From: Actinomycetes bacterium | GTDB taxonomy: Bacteria > Actinomycetota > Acidimicrobiia > Acidimicrobiales > RAAP-2 | Direction of reading: 5' to 3' | Length of the DNA stretch: 47,638 nt | Assembly (NCBI GenBank): GCA_021782915.1 | Contig: JAJXUK010000013.1 | Location: 1-47,638, forward strand | Part shown: positions 15,955 through 23,752 of the stretch, in pieces | Position numbering within the stretch: the first letter of the stretch is position 1 | Layout: each line of letters starts with the position of its first letter | The notes under the pieces: generated by a model | The model's database searches: none | What the model was told of the DNA's origin: nothing | Seen by the model: only the letters and a program-made list of their open reading frames with translations | Made by a program: the position numbers and the translations under genes

Positions 15955-16347
15955 GGCTGCCGCGAAGTCATAGGACAGATGGTGCTCGGCCATCAGCTTC
16001 TCAAAGTCGCGCCGGTAGACGACCAGGATGGCCAGCTCAGGATAGAGGTGCCGGAACTCGCGAACCTTGCGGTTCTTGCGCGTCACGAGACGCTGCTCGG
16101 CGACGGTCAGTTCGATGAAGAGCCGCCGGCTGGGCACGTAGAAGTCCGGACGGAAGGCTCGGGTCACCTCTCCGCTGCGATCCCAGGCCAGCGGGAACTC
16201 CACCGGCTCGTAGACCCAGTCGAGCTCGTACAGGCTCAAGAGTCGGGCGAACATCTCCTCGCTGGGATGAGCGAAGCGCCCTCGGGTCGAGGCCGCCTCG
16301 CTGGGGTGCCGAGCGCGCGTCGCGCGCGTCGGCGCGTCGTGGTTCAC
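15952..16347 (-). CDS. small PD-(D/E)XK-superfamily-like protein
   Basis: 131 residues with a GTG start that overlaps the merR stop as GTGA, so translation is coupled. The core reads like a restriction-endonuclease fold: helix with Glu (SEEMFARLLSLYELDW), FRPDFYVPSRR giving the PD, then FIELTVAEQ giving a Glu in the ExK position but with Thr in place of Lys. A basic helix follows (TRKNRKVREFRHLYP) with a last strand LAILVVYRRDFEKL. Nearby Lys and Arg could replace the missing Lys, or the protein may have lost catalysis. Its place between a MerR regulator and gcvT is odd for a nuclease. The role is unknown; the superfamily call is an inference from pattern. Confidence 0.6.
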   Translation of the reverse strand: MNHDAPTRATRARHPSEAASTRGRFAHPSEEMFARLLSLYELDWVYEPVEFPLAWDRSGEVTRAFRPDFYVPSRRLFIELTVAEQRLVTRKNRKVREFRHLYPELAILVVYRRDFEKLMAEHHLSYDFAAA

Positions 16348-16799
16348 GCCGAGCGAGACTCCCTCTCCGACGTCGCGTTGATCCGCTGGAGCGAGCTCGA
16401 GAGTTCGGCGAGCACGCCGGCCAGGGGGAAGATATTGAACACGCCCTGGCCGCCGCGCAGGAGATCCACGAGCTCGCCATCACTGCGCGCCAGAACCGAG
16501 CCTCGGTCGCTGAGGACCAACGAGGAGGAGGCGAGGTTCCCGCCGAGGTCCTGACGCAAACACTCCACGGCCTGACGAGCGCGCTTCAGAGAGAGTCCCG
16601 AATCCAGAAGAGACTTGATGACCTTGACTTCGAGGACGTCGCGGTAGGAGTAGGCGCGCTTGGAGCCGCTGCCCTTGGCCGTGGCGATCGAGGGCGTCAC
16701 CAGACTGGTGCGCGCCCAGTAGTCCAACTGGCGATACGTCACGCCCGTCAGTCGACACACCATCGGTCCGCTGAATCCTGAGGTCTCTGCCACCACCAT
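16344..16799 (-). CDS. MerR-family transcription regulator
   Basis: 151 residues from the ATG at 16799 (GTG at 16802 is also in frame but too close to the GGGAGGA ribosome site). The N-terminal ~75 residues are a MerR winged helix: VCRLTGVTYRQLDYWARTSLV, then KRAYSYRDVLEVKVIKSLLDSGLSLKRARQAVE split by a basic segment. The C-terminal part is short and shows no Cys-metal or drug pocket. In mycobacteria a MerR gene of this kind (Rv1830) lies next to gcvB, so a link with glycine cleavage control is plausible but inferred. It starts the merR / PD-(D/E)XK / gcvT run. A palindrome at 16838-16853 upstream may be its operator. Confidence 0.82.
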   Translation of the reverse strand: MVVAETSGFSGPMVCRLTGVTYRQLDYWARTSLVTPSIATAKGSGSKRAYSYRDVLEVKVIKSLLDSGLSLKRARQAVECLRQDLGGNLASSSLVLSDRGSVLARSDGELVDLLRGGQGVFNIFPLAGVLAELSSSLQRINATSERESRSA

Positions 16800-16820
16800 C
16801 ACGTCCTCCCGACCGAGGGT

Positions 16821-16836
16821 CCCGGCACGCGCCGGG
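16821..16836 (-). promoter_or_regulatory. GC-rich hairpin in the merR leader
   Basis: CCCGGC-ACGC-GCCGGG folds into a 6-bp stem with a 4-nt loop, between the palindrome and the merR ribosome site. It could be a stabilising 5' hairpin; there is no T-run, so it is not a clear terminator. Confidence 0.35.
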
Positions 16837-16837
16837 G

Positions 16838-16853
16838 ACTACACCAGTGTAGT
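16838..16853 (-). promoter_or_regulatory. palindromic candidate operator upstream of merR
   Basis: ACTACAC-CA-GTGTAGT is a perfect 7-2-7 inverted repeat, and on the minus strand contains TACACT and TGTAGT, either of which could be the -10. A dimeric regulator bound here would cover the merR promoter. Confidence 0.45.
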
Positions 16854-16863
16854 TCTCCGCGCC

Positions 16864-17643
16864 CTACTGGGCCAGTAGGTCGGGACGTCCAATGCTGGAC
16901 GTGGACGCCTCGGCGTAGAGCCGCGGCGGGATGCGCCCGGCCCGACTCGCCTGGTACCCGGCGCGCACGCCGTCGCGCATCGCCGCGGCCATCAAAACCG
17001 GATCGAGGGCGCGATTGATGGCCGAGGACGCCAGAACCCCCGCACAGCCGAGCTCCATGGCCAGGGCGGCGTCCGAGGCCGTGCCCACGCCCGCGTCCAG
17101 TAGCACGGGAACCTCGAGGCGCTCGGCGATCAGGGCGATCGCGTGGGGATTGCGCACTCCGAGGCCCGAGCCAATGGGCGAGCCCAGCGGCATCACGGCC
17201 ACGCAGCCGACCTGCTCGAGGCGCAGGGCGACGATCAGGTCATCCGAGGTGTAGGCCCACACCTCAAAGCCCCTCGACACCAGCTCCTCGGCCGCCGCCA
17301 GGGTCTCGCTCGTGTCCGGCAGGAGTGTCAGGTCGTCGCCGATGACCTCGAGCTTGATCACGCTGGTCTCAAAGGCCTCTCGGGCCAGCTCGGCGACCTT
17401 GATGGCCTCGGCGGCGCTGTAACAGCCCGCCGTGTTGGGCAGCAGACTCACGCCGCAGCGCTGCAGGACGTCGTAGATCGACCCAGGCACCGTCGGGTCA
17501 ACGCGCCGCAGGGCCACGGTGGCGATGCTGGACTCCGAGGCGCGCAGCGTCTCCTCCAGGATCTCCAGCGAGCGCATGCCACCGGTGCCCATGATCAAGC
17601 GACTCGTCGAGCTCAGTGAACCGACCTGGAAGAGCTCATCCAC
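16864..17643 (-). CDS. thiG: thiazole synthase
   Basis: 259 residues with a GTG start. ThiG builds the thiazole phosphate of thiamin from deoxyxylulose phosphate, dehydroglycine or glycine imine, and ThiS-thiocarboxylate. The Schiff-base lysine is at about residue 97 in VIKLEVIGD. Other family blocks are MGTGGMRS at the start, [23 protein letters not shown] for phosphate binding, and [18 protein letters not shown]. ThiS and ThiF are not in the window. TACGCT ends 6 nt before the GTG, so the message is probably leaderless. It is divergent from thiD with only 47 bp between the two start codons. Confidence 0.96.
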   Translation of the reverse strand: MDELFQVGSLSSTSRLIMGTGGMRSLEILEETLRASESSIATVALRRVDPTVPGSIYDVLQRCGVSLLPNTAGCYSAAEAIKVAELAREAFETSVIKLEVIGDDLTLLPDTSETLAAAEELVSRGFEVWAYTSDDLIVALRLEQVGCVAVMPLGSPIGSGLGVRNPHAIALIAERLEVPVLLDAGVGTASDAALAMELGCAGVLASSAINRALDPVLMAAAMRDGVRAGYQASRAGRIPPRLYAEASTSSIGRPDLLAQ

Positions 17644-17649
17644 GCCCCC

Positions 17650-17655
17650 AGCGTA
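17650..17655 (-). promoter_or_regulatory. -10 box (TACGCT) of thiG
   Basis: TACGCT on the minus strand ends 6 nt before the GTG at 17643. It is back to back with the thiD box, 22 bp away. Confidence 0.5.
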
Positions 17656-17677
17656 CTCAGGCTGTCGTGAGCCCCCC

Positions 17678-17683
17678 TACAGT
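17678..17683 (+). promoter_or_regulatory. -10 box (TACAGT) of thiD
   Basis: TACAGT ends 7 nt before the GTG at 17691. There is no room for a TPP riboswitch in either direction of this divergent promoter. Confidence 0.5.
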
Positions 17684-17690
17684 GGTCGGA

Positions 17691-18512
17691 GTGGAACCAC
17701 GCACGGCCCTCACGGTCGCGGGGTCCGACTCAGGGGGCGGGGCCGGCATCCAGGCTGATCTGCGCACATTCGCCGCCTTCGCACTGCACGGCACCTGCGC
17801 CATCACCGCGGTCACGGCGCAGAACACCCTCGGCGTCAGGGACGTTCTCTGCGTGGAGCCCTCCCTCGTGACCAGTCAGGTCCTCGCGGTGACTGACGAC
17901 TTCACGGTGCGAGCCACCAAGACGGGCATGTTGGGAGAGCCGCGCACCGTGCGCGAGGTGGCCCGCTTGGCCGCGGAGGGGCGCTTCGGCCCGCTCGTCG
18001 TCGATCCGGTGCTCGTCTCGACGTCGGGGCACGCGCTGATGGCCGAGGGCGGCGTCGAGGCGTACCGCGAACACCTGCTGGCCCACGCCAGCGTCGTGAC
18101 GCCCAATCTGGCCGAGACGGCCGTTCTGGCCGGCGTCGACGTCGCGTCATTGAGCGACGCGGACGCCATGGCGCGCGCGGGCGCAATCATCCTCACGATG
18201 GGTCCGGGCGCCGTTCTGGTCAAGGGTGGCCACGCCGCGAACTACGGATCGACGGCCGGACACTCGCCCGACATCCTCGTCAGCGCCCAGGGCGTCGTGG
18301 TCTTCGACGCGCCACGAGTGACGACGCTCAACGACCACGGCACGGGCTGCTCGCTCTCGGCAGCGATCTGTGCCGGTCTGGCCCTCGGGCGCGACCTGGC
18401 CGACGCCGTGCGTGACGCGAAGTCCTTCGTGCTGGCCGGTCTGAAGAGTGCGGCATCCTGGCGACTCGGCGCGGGCCACGGACCCATCGACCACTTCGGG
18501 TGGAACGAGTGA
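17691..18512 (+). CDS. thiD: hydroxymethylpyrimidine/phosphomethylpyrimidine kinase
   Basis: 273 residues from GTG 17691, chosen from the -10 box spacing and because [22 protein letters not shown] then sits at the very N-terminus as in ThiD. It phosphorylates HMP and HMP-P for thiamin synthesis. Visible ribokinase-fold features are [13 protein letters not shown] (substrate binding), the VTPNLAE segment, VLVKGGH, and the anion-hole loop [15 protein letters not shown] with the catalytic Asp equivalent in a TLNDHGTGC context. Its stop overlaps the next gene by GTGA. With thiG across the shared promoter it makes a small thiamin locus. Confidence 0.95.
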   Translation: MEPRTALTVAGSDSGGGAGIQADLRTFAAFALHGTCAITAVTAQNTLGVRDVLCVEPSLVTSQVLAVTDDFTVRATKTGMLGEPRTVREVARLAAEGRFGPLVVDPVLVSTSGHALMAEGGVEAYREHLLAHASVVTPNLAETAVLAGVDVASLSDADAMARAGAIILTMGPGAVLVKGGHAANYGSTAGHSPDILVSAQGVVVFDAPRVTTLNDHGTGCSLSAAICAGLALGRDLADAVRDAKSFVLAGLKSAASWRLGAGHGPIDHFGWNE

Positions 18513-19063
18513 GCGAGCCCCGCCCCCCCCTCACGACGACCACGAGCATCCTGCCGGCCATGCTGGTGGTCGGGGTGGCCCTGGGCACGCTCGTGATCTT
18601 CCTCATCATCGACCTCGTCACGTCGCCACGGGTCACACCGAGCTCACCGCGCGTGGCCATCGTGGGCGGGCTGGGTCTCGATGCGCACAATGCGGGCCTG
18701 AGGGCCTGTCAGTCCCCCGGCACGCCTCCGAGCAATATTTCCGGGGCCCTCGTTCTGCCCGTGAGCACGCACTCCCAGGGCGCGGCCGTGCACGCGAATT
18801 CGGGCGCGGGTGACTACGACTGCCTGCGCCACTTCACCACCCGCACCAGTGCCGGGGCGCTGCTGGGCTTCTACGAGGCTCACCTGGAGTCACAGGGCTG
18901 GTCGCTCTTCTCGACGGGCACGTCGCACGCCCTAGCCCAGATGCTCTTCCAGAAGGCCGGCAGCGACACTTTCTACTGGGTCGCCGGGGTCACCGTGAAC
19001 TCCTCGAGCAACGGCCGGCTCAGCTGGACGTTCCGGATCTACCAGAACTCCTCGACCATCTAG
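18509..19063 (+). CDS. single-span membrane protein with extracellular domain, unknown function
   Basis: 184 residues from GTG 18509, which overlaps the thiD stop as GTGA (a GTG at 18500 is the alternative). A transmembrane helix spans about residues 12-37 (ILPAMLVVGVALGTLVIFLII). The outside domain has two cysteines (LRACQS and YDCLRHF) and a segment (ALLGFYEAHLESQGWSLFS) that resembles alpha-beta units found in small secreted actinobacterial proteins. No enzyme motif is visible. It converges on the GT87-like gene, and the two stop codons share the single tetranucleotide CTAG at 19060-19063. Confidence 0.7.
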   Translation: MSEPRPPLTTTTSILPAMLVVGVALGTLVIFLIIDLVTSPRVTPSSPRVAIVGGLGLDAHNAGLRACQSPGTPPSNISGALVLPVSTHSQGAAVHANSGAGDYDCLRHFTTRTSAGALLGFYEAHLESQGWSLFSTGTSHALAQMLFQKAGSDTFYWVAGVTVNSSSNGRLSWTFRIYQNSSTI

Positions 19064-20331
19064 ACCAGCTCGGGCACGCGCTGAGAGACCGGCACCAGCA
19101 CGCGCGACCACAGAAAGAAGTTGAGCGGATACACCACGTAGCCGATCCGCGTGGCCGATGCGCTCAGGATCATCACGCTGAAGGCCACTCCCAACAGCAC
19201 CAGCATCTGGGAAAGGTCGATGGGCCAGTGACGACGCAGGTAGCGCGCGCCGAAGATGCCCAGACCGAGCAGCGCGAGCGGGGCCAGGACGTGACCCAAC
19301 GGCGCCCAGAGGGTGGTGAGAATGTGCCCGGGCAGCGCACTCGCCGCCGGTGAGCGCACCCCCGCGAGCCCGAGCGGGAAGGAGAAGACGTTGGCGATGA
19401 AGGAGCCCGGATTCTTCAGGGCGAATGGGATGACCGTCACCGCGACGATGGCAGTCACGAGCGCCGCGATGCGTCGCGCGCCGCTGCGACCCTGGGAGTT
19501 GCGCGCCACGAGTAGAGCCCCCGCCGCGACGGGCCACGCGGTCAGCTTCATTGCCGAGGCGAGGCCCAAACTGATGCCGGCAACGTAGTTGGAGCGCCGC
19601 TGCAGCGCCGCCACCCCCAACAAGCTCAGGGCGAGGATGGGCATGTCGTCGCCACCCGTGGACAGAAAGAGCGCCCCGGTCGGCAGGGCGATGAGGATCT
19701 GGGCCACGCGCAGCTTGCGGTCCCGCTCGAGACGCAGCAGGCCCAGAGCCAGTGCGCTGGTGGCCAGGGTCATCAGTGACATCACGATGCGCGCGTCGGT
19801 CAAGCCGCCGCTGCGATGCGTCTCGGCGGAGGGCAGGCCGAACACACCCATTAGGGGAAAGTACGGGAAGAACGACTCGAAGGGCGGCACGCCCTTCACG
19901 GCGTCGACGAGGTGCCCGTTGTGCACGTAGGCCCGGTACGGGTCCTTGCCCTGGCTGAGGTTCGAGCCCGCCCGCTCGATGACGGACACCTCTGGCTGGG
20001 CGAAGGACGCTCCGGGGTCCAAGTGCCGCCAGCGCGCTTCCAGGCCCAGGGGAATGGCCACGGCGCCGAGAATGACCAGGCCCAGCAGCAGACCTCGCCC
20101 GAGCAGGCCCGCTCGCGCACGCCGAGCCAGCAGCAGGGCCAGGACCGCGCCTGTCACGTACGCGGGCACGGCCAGTAGACCCCAGCGCGCCTGTGCGGGC
20201 TCGCGCGAGAAGAGTCCGAGACCCAGAGCGAAGAGCCCGGAGGCGCCGTAGAGGAGTGCGTCACTTCGCGGACCGCTCAACGCGCCCCAGCGAGCCGCGG
20301 CCCTGGTCCCCAACGTGCGGAGCCGCCCCAT
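19060..20331 (-). CDS. polytopic membrane glycosyltransferase-like protein (GT87/DUF2029 type)
   Basis: 423 residues with roughly ten membrane helices. After helix 3 the first large outside loop contains NLSQGKDPYRAYVHNG and SFFPYFPLMG, a pattern typical of GT-C fold polyprenyl-phosphate-mannose transferases of the GT87/DUF2029 group. Such enzymes add mannose or arabinose residues to lipid-linked glycans outside the membrane. The usual acidic catalytic residue would be an Asp in an early loop; candidates are present but I cannot choose one. The gene stands between converging and tandem neighbours. Its -10 box TAAACT includes the TAA stop of the hydrolase upstream. Confidence 0.7.
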   Translation of the reverse strand: MGRLRTLGTRAAARWGALSGPRSDALLYGASGLFALGLGLFSREPAQARWGLLAVPAYVTGAVLALLLARRARAGLLGRGLLLGLVILGAVAIPLGLEARWRHLDPGASFAQPEVSVIERAGSNLSQGKDPYRAYVHNGHLVDAVKGVPPFESFFPYFPLMGVFGLPSAETHRSGGLTDARIVMSLMTLATSALALGLLRLERDRKLRVAQILIALPTGALFLSTGGDDMPILALSLLGVAALQRRSNYVAGISLGLASAMKLTAWPVAAGALLVARNSQGRSGARRIAALVTAIVAVTVIPFALKNPGSFIANVFSFPLGLAGVRSPAASALPGHILTTLWAPLGHVLAPLALLGLGIFGARYLRRHWPIDLSQMLVLLGVAFSVMILSASATRIGYVVYPLNFFLWSRVLVPVSQRVPELV

Positions 20332-20338
20332 CAGAGCC

Positions 20339-20344
20339 AGTTTA
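20339..20344 (-). promoter_or_regulatory. -10 box (TAAACT) of the GT87-like gene, overlapping an upstream stop codon
   Basis: TAAACT ends 7 nt before the ATG at 20331. Its first three bases (20344-20342) are the TAA stop of the alpha/beta hydrolase gene. Confidence 0.55.
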
Positions 20345-21145
20345 CCCGGTGCCCACTTCTGGGCTTCGGCGCGACGCTCCCGCGCGGCGAATCGGGTACA
20401 GAGTTCGCGGGGGCAGCTCTTCGAGCAGGAAGTGGCGGATTATGCGGGTGCTGAGCCCGGGGTGCTCCTTGAGCAGGGCGTGCGAGCTCGCCGGCAGCAC
20501 GGCGAGCTGACCCTGGGCAAGCGCGCGATAGAGCGCTACCGTGTGCTCGAGCCTCGCCACGTCGTCGTCGCCCGAGACGACCAGCACCGGTCGCGTGATG
20601 CGGGCCAGGTCACGTTCCTTGAGGGTCGGCTCACGCGCCGTGAGCTCGAGGGACTTGCGCCAGATCTCGCTCGCGGCCGCGCGATCCCCGACTCCCCCGG
20701 CGACGTAACCCGCGGCGAACTCCTCGAACTCGGGCCCGTCGAGGGCCAGCTCGGGCATCGCGACGAGGCCGCGGTGATGGAAGTTGGTGCCGATGAGCAC
20801 CACTCGATCAATGAGATCGGGCCGGTCCAGGGCCACGTGCAAGGCCACGACACCACCGTCGCTATGGCCCACGAGGTGGCTCGGGCGCCCCAGATACTCC
20901 AGGAACGCGATCGTCTCCTTGGCCATGTCCGCGTAGTGAAACGCCTCGCCGGGCCGGTCGGCGGTCCGGCCGTGGCCCCGGCGATCGAAGGCGGCTAGGT
21001 CGAAGTCCTTCGAGAGCCGTCCACGAAATCGTCGCAGCATCGAGGCGCTCGAACTCAGCCCTCCGTGCAGCAGGGTCACCACCTCCCGGCGCGCGCGCGG
21101 CACGTGAACCCACGTGGGATGACCATTGAGCTTCACCGTCGCCAC
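20342..21145 (-). CDS. alpha/beta-hydrolase
   Basis: 267 residues with a GTG start. The fold's landmarks are all present: oxyanion loop LLHGGLSS, the FDRRGHGRTADRP strand and loop, nucleophile elbow GHSDGGV (Ser), the acid in VVSGDDDVA (Asp) and the base in LPASSHALL (His). It is close to small esterases and lactonases such as 3-oxoadipate enol-lactonase-like proteins, but that group is broad, so the substrate is open. TAGCAT ends 6 nt before the GTG. It is divergent from the AcuI-type reductase, and followed by the GT87-like gene. Confidence 0.85.
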   Translation of the reverse strand: MATVKLNGHPTWVHVPRARREVVTLLHGGLSSSASMLRRFRGRLSKDFDLAAFDRRGHGRTADRPGEAFHYADMAKETIAFLEYLGRPSHLVGHSDGGVVALHVALDRPDLIDRVVLIGTNFHHRGLVAMPELALDGPEFEEFAAGYVAGGVGDRAAASEIWRKSLELTAREPTLKERDLARITRPVLVVSGDDDVARLEHTVALYRALAQGQLAVLPASSHALLKEHPGLSTRIIRHFLLEELPPRTLYPIRRAGASRRSPEVGTG

Positions 21146-21151
21146 GTCCGC

Positions 21152-21157
21152 ATGCTA
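21152..21157 (-). promoter_or_regulatory. -10 box (TAGCAT) of the hydrolase gene
   Basis: TAGCAT on the minus strand ends 6 nt before the GTG at 21145 and faces away from the box at 21171. Confidence 0.5.
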
Positions 21158-21170
21158 CGGTTCCTCGTCC

Positions 21171-21176
21171 TAGTCT
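21171..21176 (+). promoter_or_regulatory. -10 box (TAGTCT) of the AcuI-type reductase gene
   Basis: TAGTCT ends exactly 6 nt before the ATG at 21183, with no Shine-Dalgarno sequence between. Confidence 0.55.
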
Positions 21177-21182
21177 GAGCCC

Positions 21183-22169
21183 ATGCGAGCCTTTGAGATC
21201 TCCCTGGTGGACACGGTGGTGCACACGCGCGTGTGTGAGCTGGAGCCCGCGCCGGCGGCGCCCGAGGACATCCTGGTGCGCGTCGAGCACAGCGGGGTGA
21301 ACTTCAAGGACGCCATGGTGGCCGACGCCACCTCGCGCGTGCGCCGCTCGGCCCGCCTCATCGGGGGCGTGGACGCCGCCGGCGTCGTGCTCGAGTCGAC
21401 GCACGAACGCTTCCCCGCGGGCACACGCGTCGCCGTGCACGGCGGGGACCTCGGTGTCGCGCGTGACGGGGGTTTCGCCGAGCTCGTCTACGCCCCCGCG
21501 CGCCTGCTCAGCGTGCTGCCCGAGGCGCTGAGCACACGCCAGGCCATGATCGCCGGAACGGCGGGACTCTCGGCGATGGCCAGCGTGCTCGCCCTCGAGG
21601 ATCACGGCCTCGAACCGGGACCGGTGCTGGTCACGGGAGCGACGGGTGGCGTGGGTTCCTTCGCGGTGGCCCTCCTCAGCGCTCGCGGCCACAGCGTGAG
21701 CGCCTCAACGGGCACTGCGCAGGCGGCTGACTGGCTGGGCGGCCTCGGCGCCGCCGAGGTGATCGGTCGACACGACATTGCGGATCGCCCGGAACGAGTC
21801 CTGGCCAGCGAGCGATGGGGCGGCGCGATCGACTGCGTCGGGGGCGACACCCTCGCCCAGGTCATCCGCTCGCTGCGCTACGGCGCCGCGGTGGCCGCGA
21901 GTGGCCTCGTGGCCGGTGCGGATCTCACCACGACCGTCTACCCGTTCATCACGCGCGCCGTGGCGTTGCTGGGCATTGACGTCGTGGACATGCGCGCCGA
22001 GGACCGAGATCGCACCTGGCTCGCCCTGGGGGCCAGCTCGGCACGCCTGGACTTCGAGACGTTGCTCGATCGCGAGATCGGCCTCGACGGGCTCAGCGAC
22101 GCCCTCGAGGACATTCGCCGGGGGGCCACCCGGGGCCGGATCCTGGTGACGCCGGCCCCGGGGGCCTGA
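21183..22169 (+). CDS. medium-chain dehydrogenase/reductase, AcuI/YhdH type (putative acryloyl-CoA reductase)
   Basis: 328 residues, the usual length for this zinc-free MDR subgroup. The N-terminal catalytic part has the typical VEHSGVNFKDAMV segment and GGVDAAGVV. The Rossmann half begins with VLVTGATGGVGSFAVALL, an NADPH-binding AxGGVG motif, followed by STGTAQAADWLGGLGAAEVI. YhdH/AcuI enzymes reduce acryloyl-CoA to propionyl-CoA with NADPH in the cytoplasm. No acrylate or DMSP gene is nearby, so the substrate remains likely rather than shown. The start agrees with the TAGTCT box. Confidence 0.85.
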   Translation: MRAFEISLVDTVVHTRVCELEPAPAAPEDILVRVEHSGVNFKDAMVADATSRVRRSARLIGGVDAAGVVLESTHERFPAGTRVAVHGGDLGVARDGGFAELVYAPARLLSVLPEALSTRQAMIAGTAGLSAMASVLALEDHGLEPGPVLVTGATGGVGSFAVALLSARGHSVSASTGTAQAADWLGGLGAAEVIGRHDIADRPERVLASERWGGAIDCVGGDTLAQVIRSLRYGAAVAASGLVAGADLTTTVYPFITRAVALLGIDVVDMRAEDRDRTWLALGASSARLDFETLLDREIGLDGLSDALEDIRRGATRGRILVTPAPGA

Positions 22170-22170
22170 G

Positions 22171-22509
22171 CTACTCGTCCGCGACGATGGAGCCCACGCG
22201 CTCGCTTAGTCCCGGGTCGCGCGCGACCAACACCACCGCGTAGACCAGCGCGAGCACGAGAACGACCAGCGCCGCGTAGGGGAACCAGTCGTAGGGCGTG
22301 GGCTGGCCCGGCTTGGTCAGGTAGTACATCGGAATCCCGATGCCCACAAAGCCCAACAGGGGCAGCAGCACGTGGCGCAAGGCGTTGAAGCGATCCCGGT
22401 GGTTTCGGCAGTGGCAAAAGGACAGAGTCAGATTCGACAGCGCGTAGACCACCAGCACCAGAATCGTGCTGAAGGTCGAGGACTCGAAGGAGAAGTTCGG
22501 CGCGCTCAT
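22171..22509 (-). CDS. stand-alone C-terminal fragment of an APC amino acid permease
   Basis: 112 residues with three hydrophobic helices (about 12-32, 45-62 and 76-97). The sequence between them, HRDRFNALRHVLLPLLG followed by LTKPGQPTPYDWFPY and ending RDPGLSERVGSIVADE, is that of the last quarter of APC-superfamily amino acid permeases, which are normally 450-520 residues. The N-terminal ten helices are missing, and no remnant was found at 22510-22597. It could be a decayed permease, a subunit of a split transporter, or a small regulator of one. The start ATG lacks both a clear Shine-Dalgarno and a leaderless box, which favours decay. Confidence 0.6.
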   Translation of the reverse strand: MSAPNFSFESSTFSTILVLVVYALSNLTLSFCHCRNHRDRFNALRHVLLPLLGFVGIGIPMYYLTKPGQPTPYDWFPYAALVVLVLALVYAVVLVARDPGLSERVGSIVADE

Positions 22510-22597
22510 CGAGCCCGAAGCCGCGTGGCCCCCGACCTATGAGGAGAGACGGTACTGGCCGCGCGGGCCCGCGCGGTGACTCACGCTGAGTACAAAG

Positions 22598-23197
22598 TCA
22601 CGACGCGGCGGGATTGGCAAAGTACGGGCTCACCCAGATGGCACCGCTGTTGCACGGCTGGGGAGGGTAGGCCGGCGTCACCGAGACCACGCCGCCGCCC
22701 TTCTTCAACTGCACGCTGATGGTCTGCACTGACGGGCACGTCTGCGTGCCGGTGGGCACGTTCGAATAGGCCAGGTCGAAGCGCACCAGCGCACCGTCGG
22801 CCAACGTCAGGCTCGCCGGGGCGTGATTGGCCGCGGTGTCCGGGAACTGGATGGGCGAATTGGACGTCGGCAGGTCGATGGTCGAGGAGCTCAGGATCGC
22901 GCCCGTTCGGTCCTGCAGGGTCAGCGTGGGCCAGCCTCGAAGCGTGCAGAGGGGCCCGGACACCTTGGTCAGAGTGATCGAGGCGTAGACCGTGCCCGTG
23001 GCACCCTGGGCCAGGTTGTAGGTCCCGCGGAAGTCCTGGGCCAGACAGGCCGGAGTGCCTGGTGCGCTGGAGGTGCTCGTCGTGGCCACACTGGCCGTGG
23101 TCGTCGTGCTGGTGCCGTGAGGAATCGCGTGGCGGCTCAGGGTGAAGATCACCACGAAGGCGACGAAGAGTCCCAGTGACTTGAGCGCACGCCTCAC
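22598..23197 (-). CDS. membrane-anchored or secreted DUF4232-type protein
   Basis: 199 residues. A hydrophobic N-terminal helix (LKSLGLFVAFVVIFTLS) is a signal anchor or signal peptide. A Thr/Ser-rich spacer (TTTTASVATTSTSSA) follows, then a DUF4232-like domain starting at PACLAQDF and containing GPLCTLRGWPTLTLQD, a common signature of the family. Four cysteines are present. The function is unknown. The GTG start overlaps the stop of the DUF151 gene (GTGA at 23194-23197), so it is translationally coupled to it. A second DUF4232-type protein is at 9337-9891. Confidence 0.75.
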   Translation of the reverse strand: MRRALKSLGLFVAFVVIFTLSRHAIPHGTSTTTTASVATTSTSSAPGTPACLAQDFRGTYNLAQGATGTVYASITLTKVSGPLCTLRGWPTLTLQDRTGAILSSSTIDLPTSNSPIQFPDTAANHAPASLTLADGALVRFDLAYSNVPTGTQTCPSVQTISVQLKKGGGVVSVTPAYPPQPCNSGAIWVSPYFANPAAS

Positions 23198-23712
23198 TGA
23201 TTGAAGTCCTCGGGGCGAATGGTGTCGAGGAACTCGCGCAACTCGGCCACCAACTCTGCCTCCGACGGCTCGGGCTCGGACGCCTCGGACCCCTCGGCCT
23301 CGTCGTCCTCTAAGTGGATCACGCGGCCCTGCTCGTCCATCAGGTCGTCGTTCACCAGGATGGGCGCCCCAGCGCGCAGGGCCAGGGCCACCGCGTCACT
23401 CGGCCGCGCGCTCACGACGACTTCCTTGCCCTCGCGCAAGATGCGCAGGTTCGCGTAGAACGTGTTGTCCACCAGCTCGGTGATCTCGACGGTGAAGAGC
23501 TTGCCACCGAGGGCCGCGATGATCGTGCTCATCAAGTCGTGCGACATCGGACGTGGCGTCGTCAGGTTCTGCAGCGCGTAGGCGATCGCGGTGGCCTCGG
23601 GGGCGCCGATGAAGATCGGCAGCACCCTCTCGCCACCTAGTTCCTCGAGCAGCAGAAGTGGCGTCGAGGAGCCCACGTCCACGCGAACCGCGCGCAGCAC
23701 CACTTCGATCAT
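23194..23712 (-). CDS. bifunctional nuclease domain (DUF151) protein
   Basis: 172 residues. The first ~130 match DUF151: MIEVVLRAVRVD, VLPIFIGAPEATAIAYAL, RPMSHDLM and the ARPSDAVALALR block with conserved Ser-Asp. In plants and in Mycobacterium (Rv1829) the same domain is called bifunctional nuclease, though its biochemical role in bacteria is poorly known. The C-terminal ~40 residues are acidic and helical. Gene order (FHA, MerR, DUF151) is the same as in mycobacteria. TAGGCT ends 6 nt before the ATG, indicating its own leaderless transcript. Confidence 0.92.
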   Translation of the reverse strand: MIEVVLRAVRVDVGSSTPLLLLEELGGERVLPIFIGAPEATAIAYALQNLTTPRPMSHDLMSTIIAALGGKLFTVEITELVDNTFYANLRILREGKEVVVSARPSDAVALALRAGAPILVNDDLMDEQGRVIHLEDDEAEGSEASEPEPSEAELVAELREFLDTIRPEDFNQ

Positions 23713-23718
23713 GTATCC

Positions 23719-23724
23719 AGCCTA
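23719..23724 (-). promoter_or_regulatory. -10 box (TAGGCT) of the DUF151 gene
   Basis: TAGGCT ends 6 nt before the ATG at 23712, in the 40-bp gap after the MerR gene. Confidence 0.55.
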
Positions 23725-23752
23725 GACCGCGGCCCTCGGGATAGTCCGGGCG

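Noticed and set aside
17644-17690. TPP riboswitch expected near thiamin genes
   Set aside because: The divergent thiG/thiD gap is 47 bp and both transcripts appear leaderless; no TPP motif (CTGAGA) lies in it.
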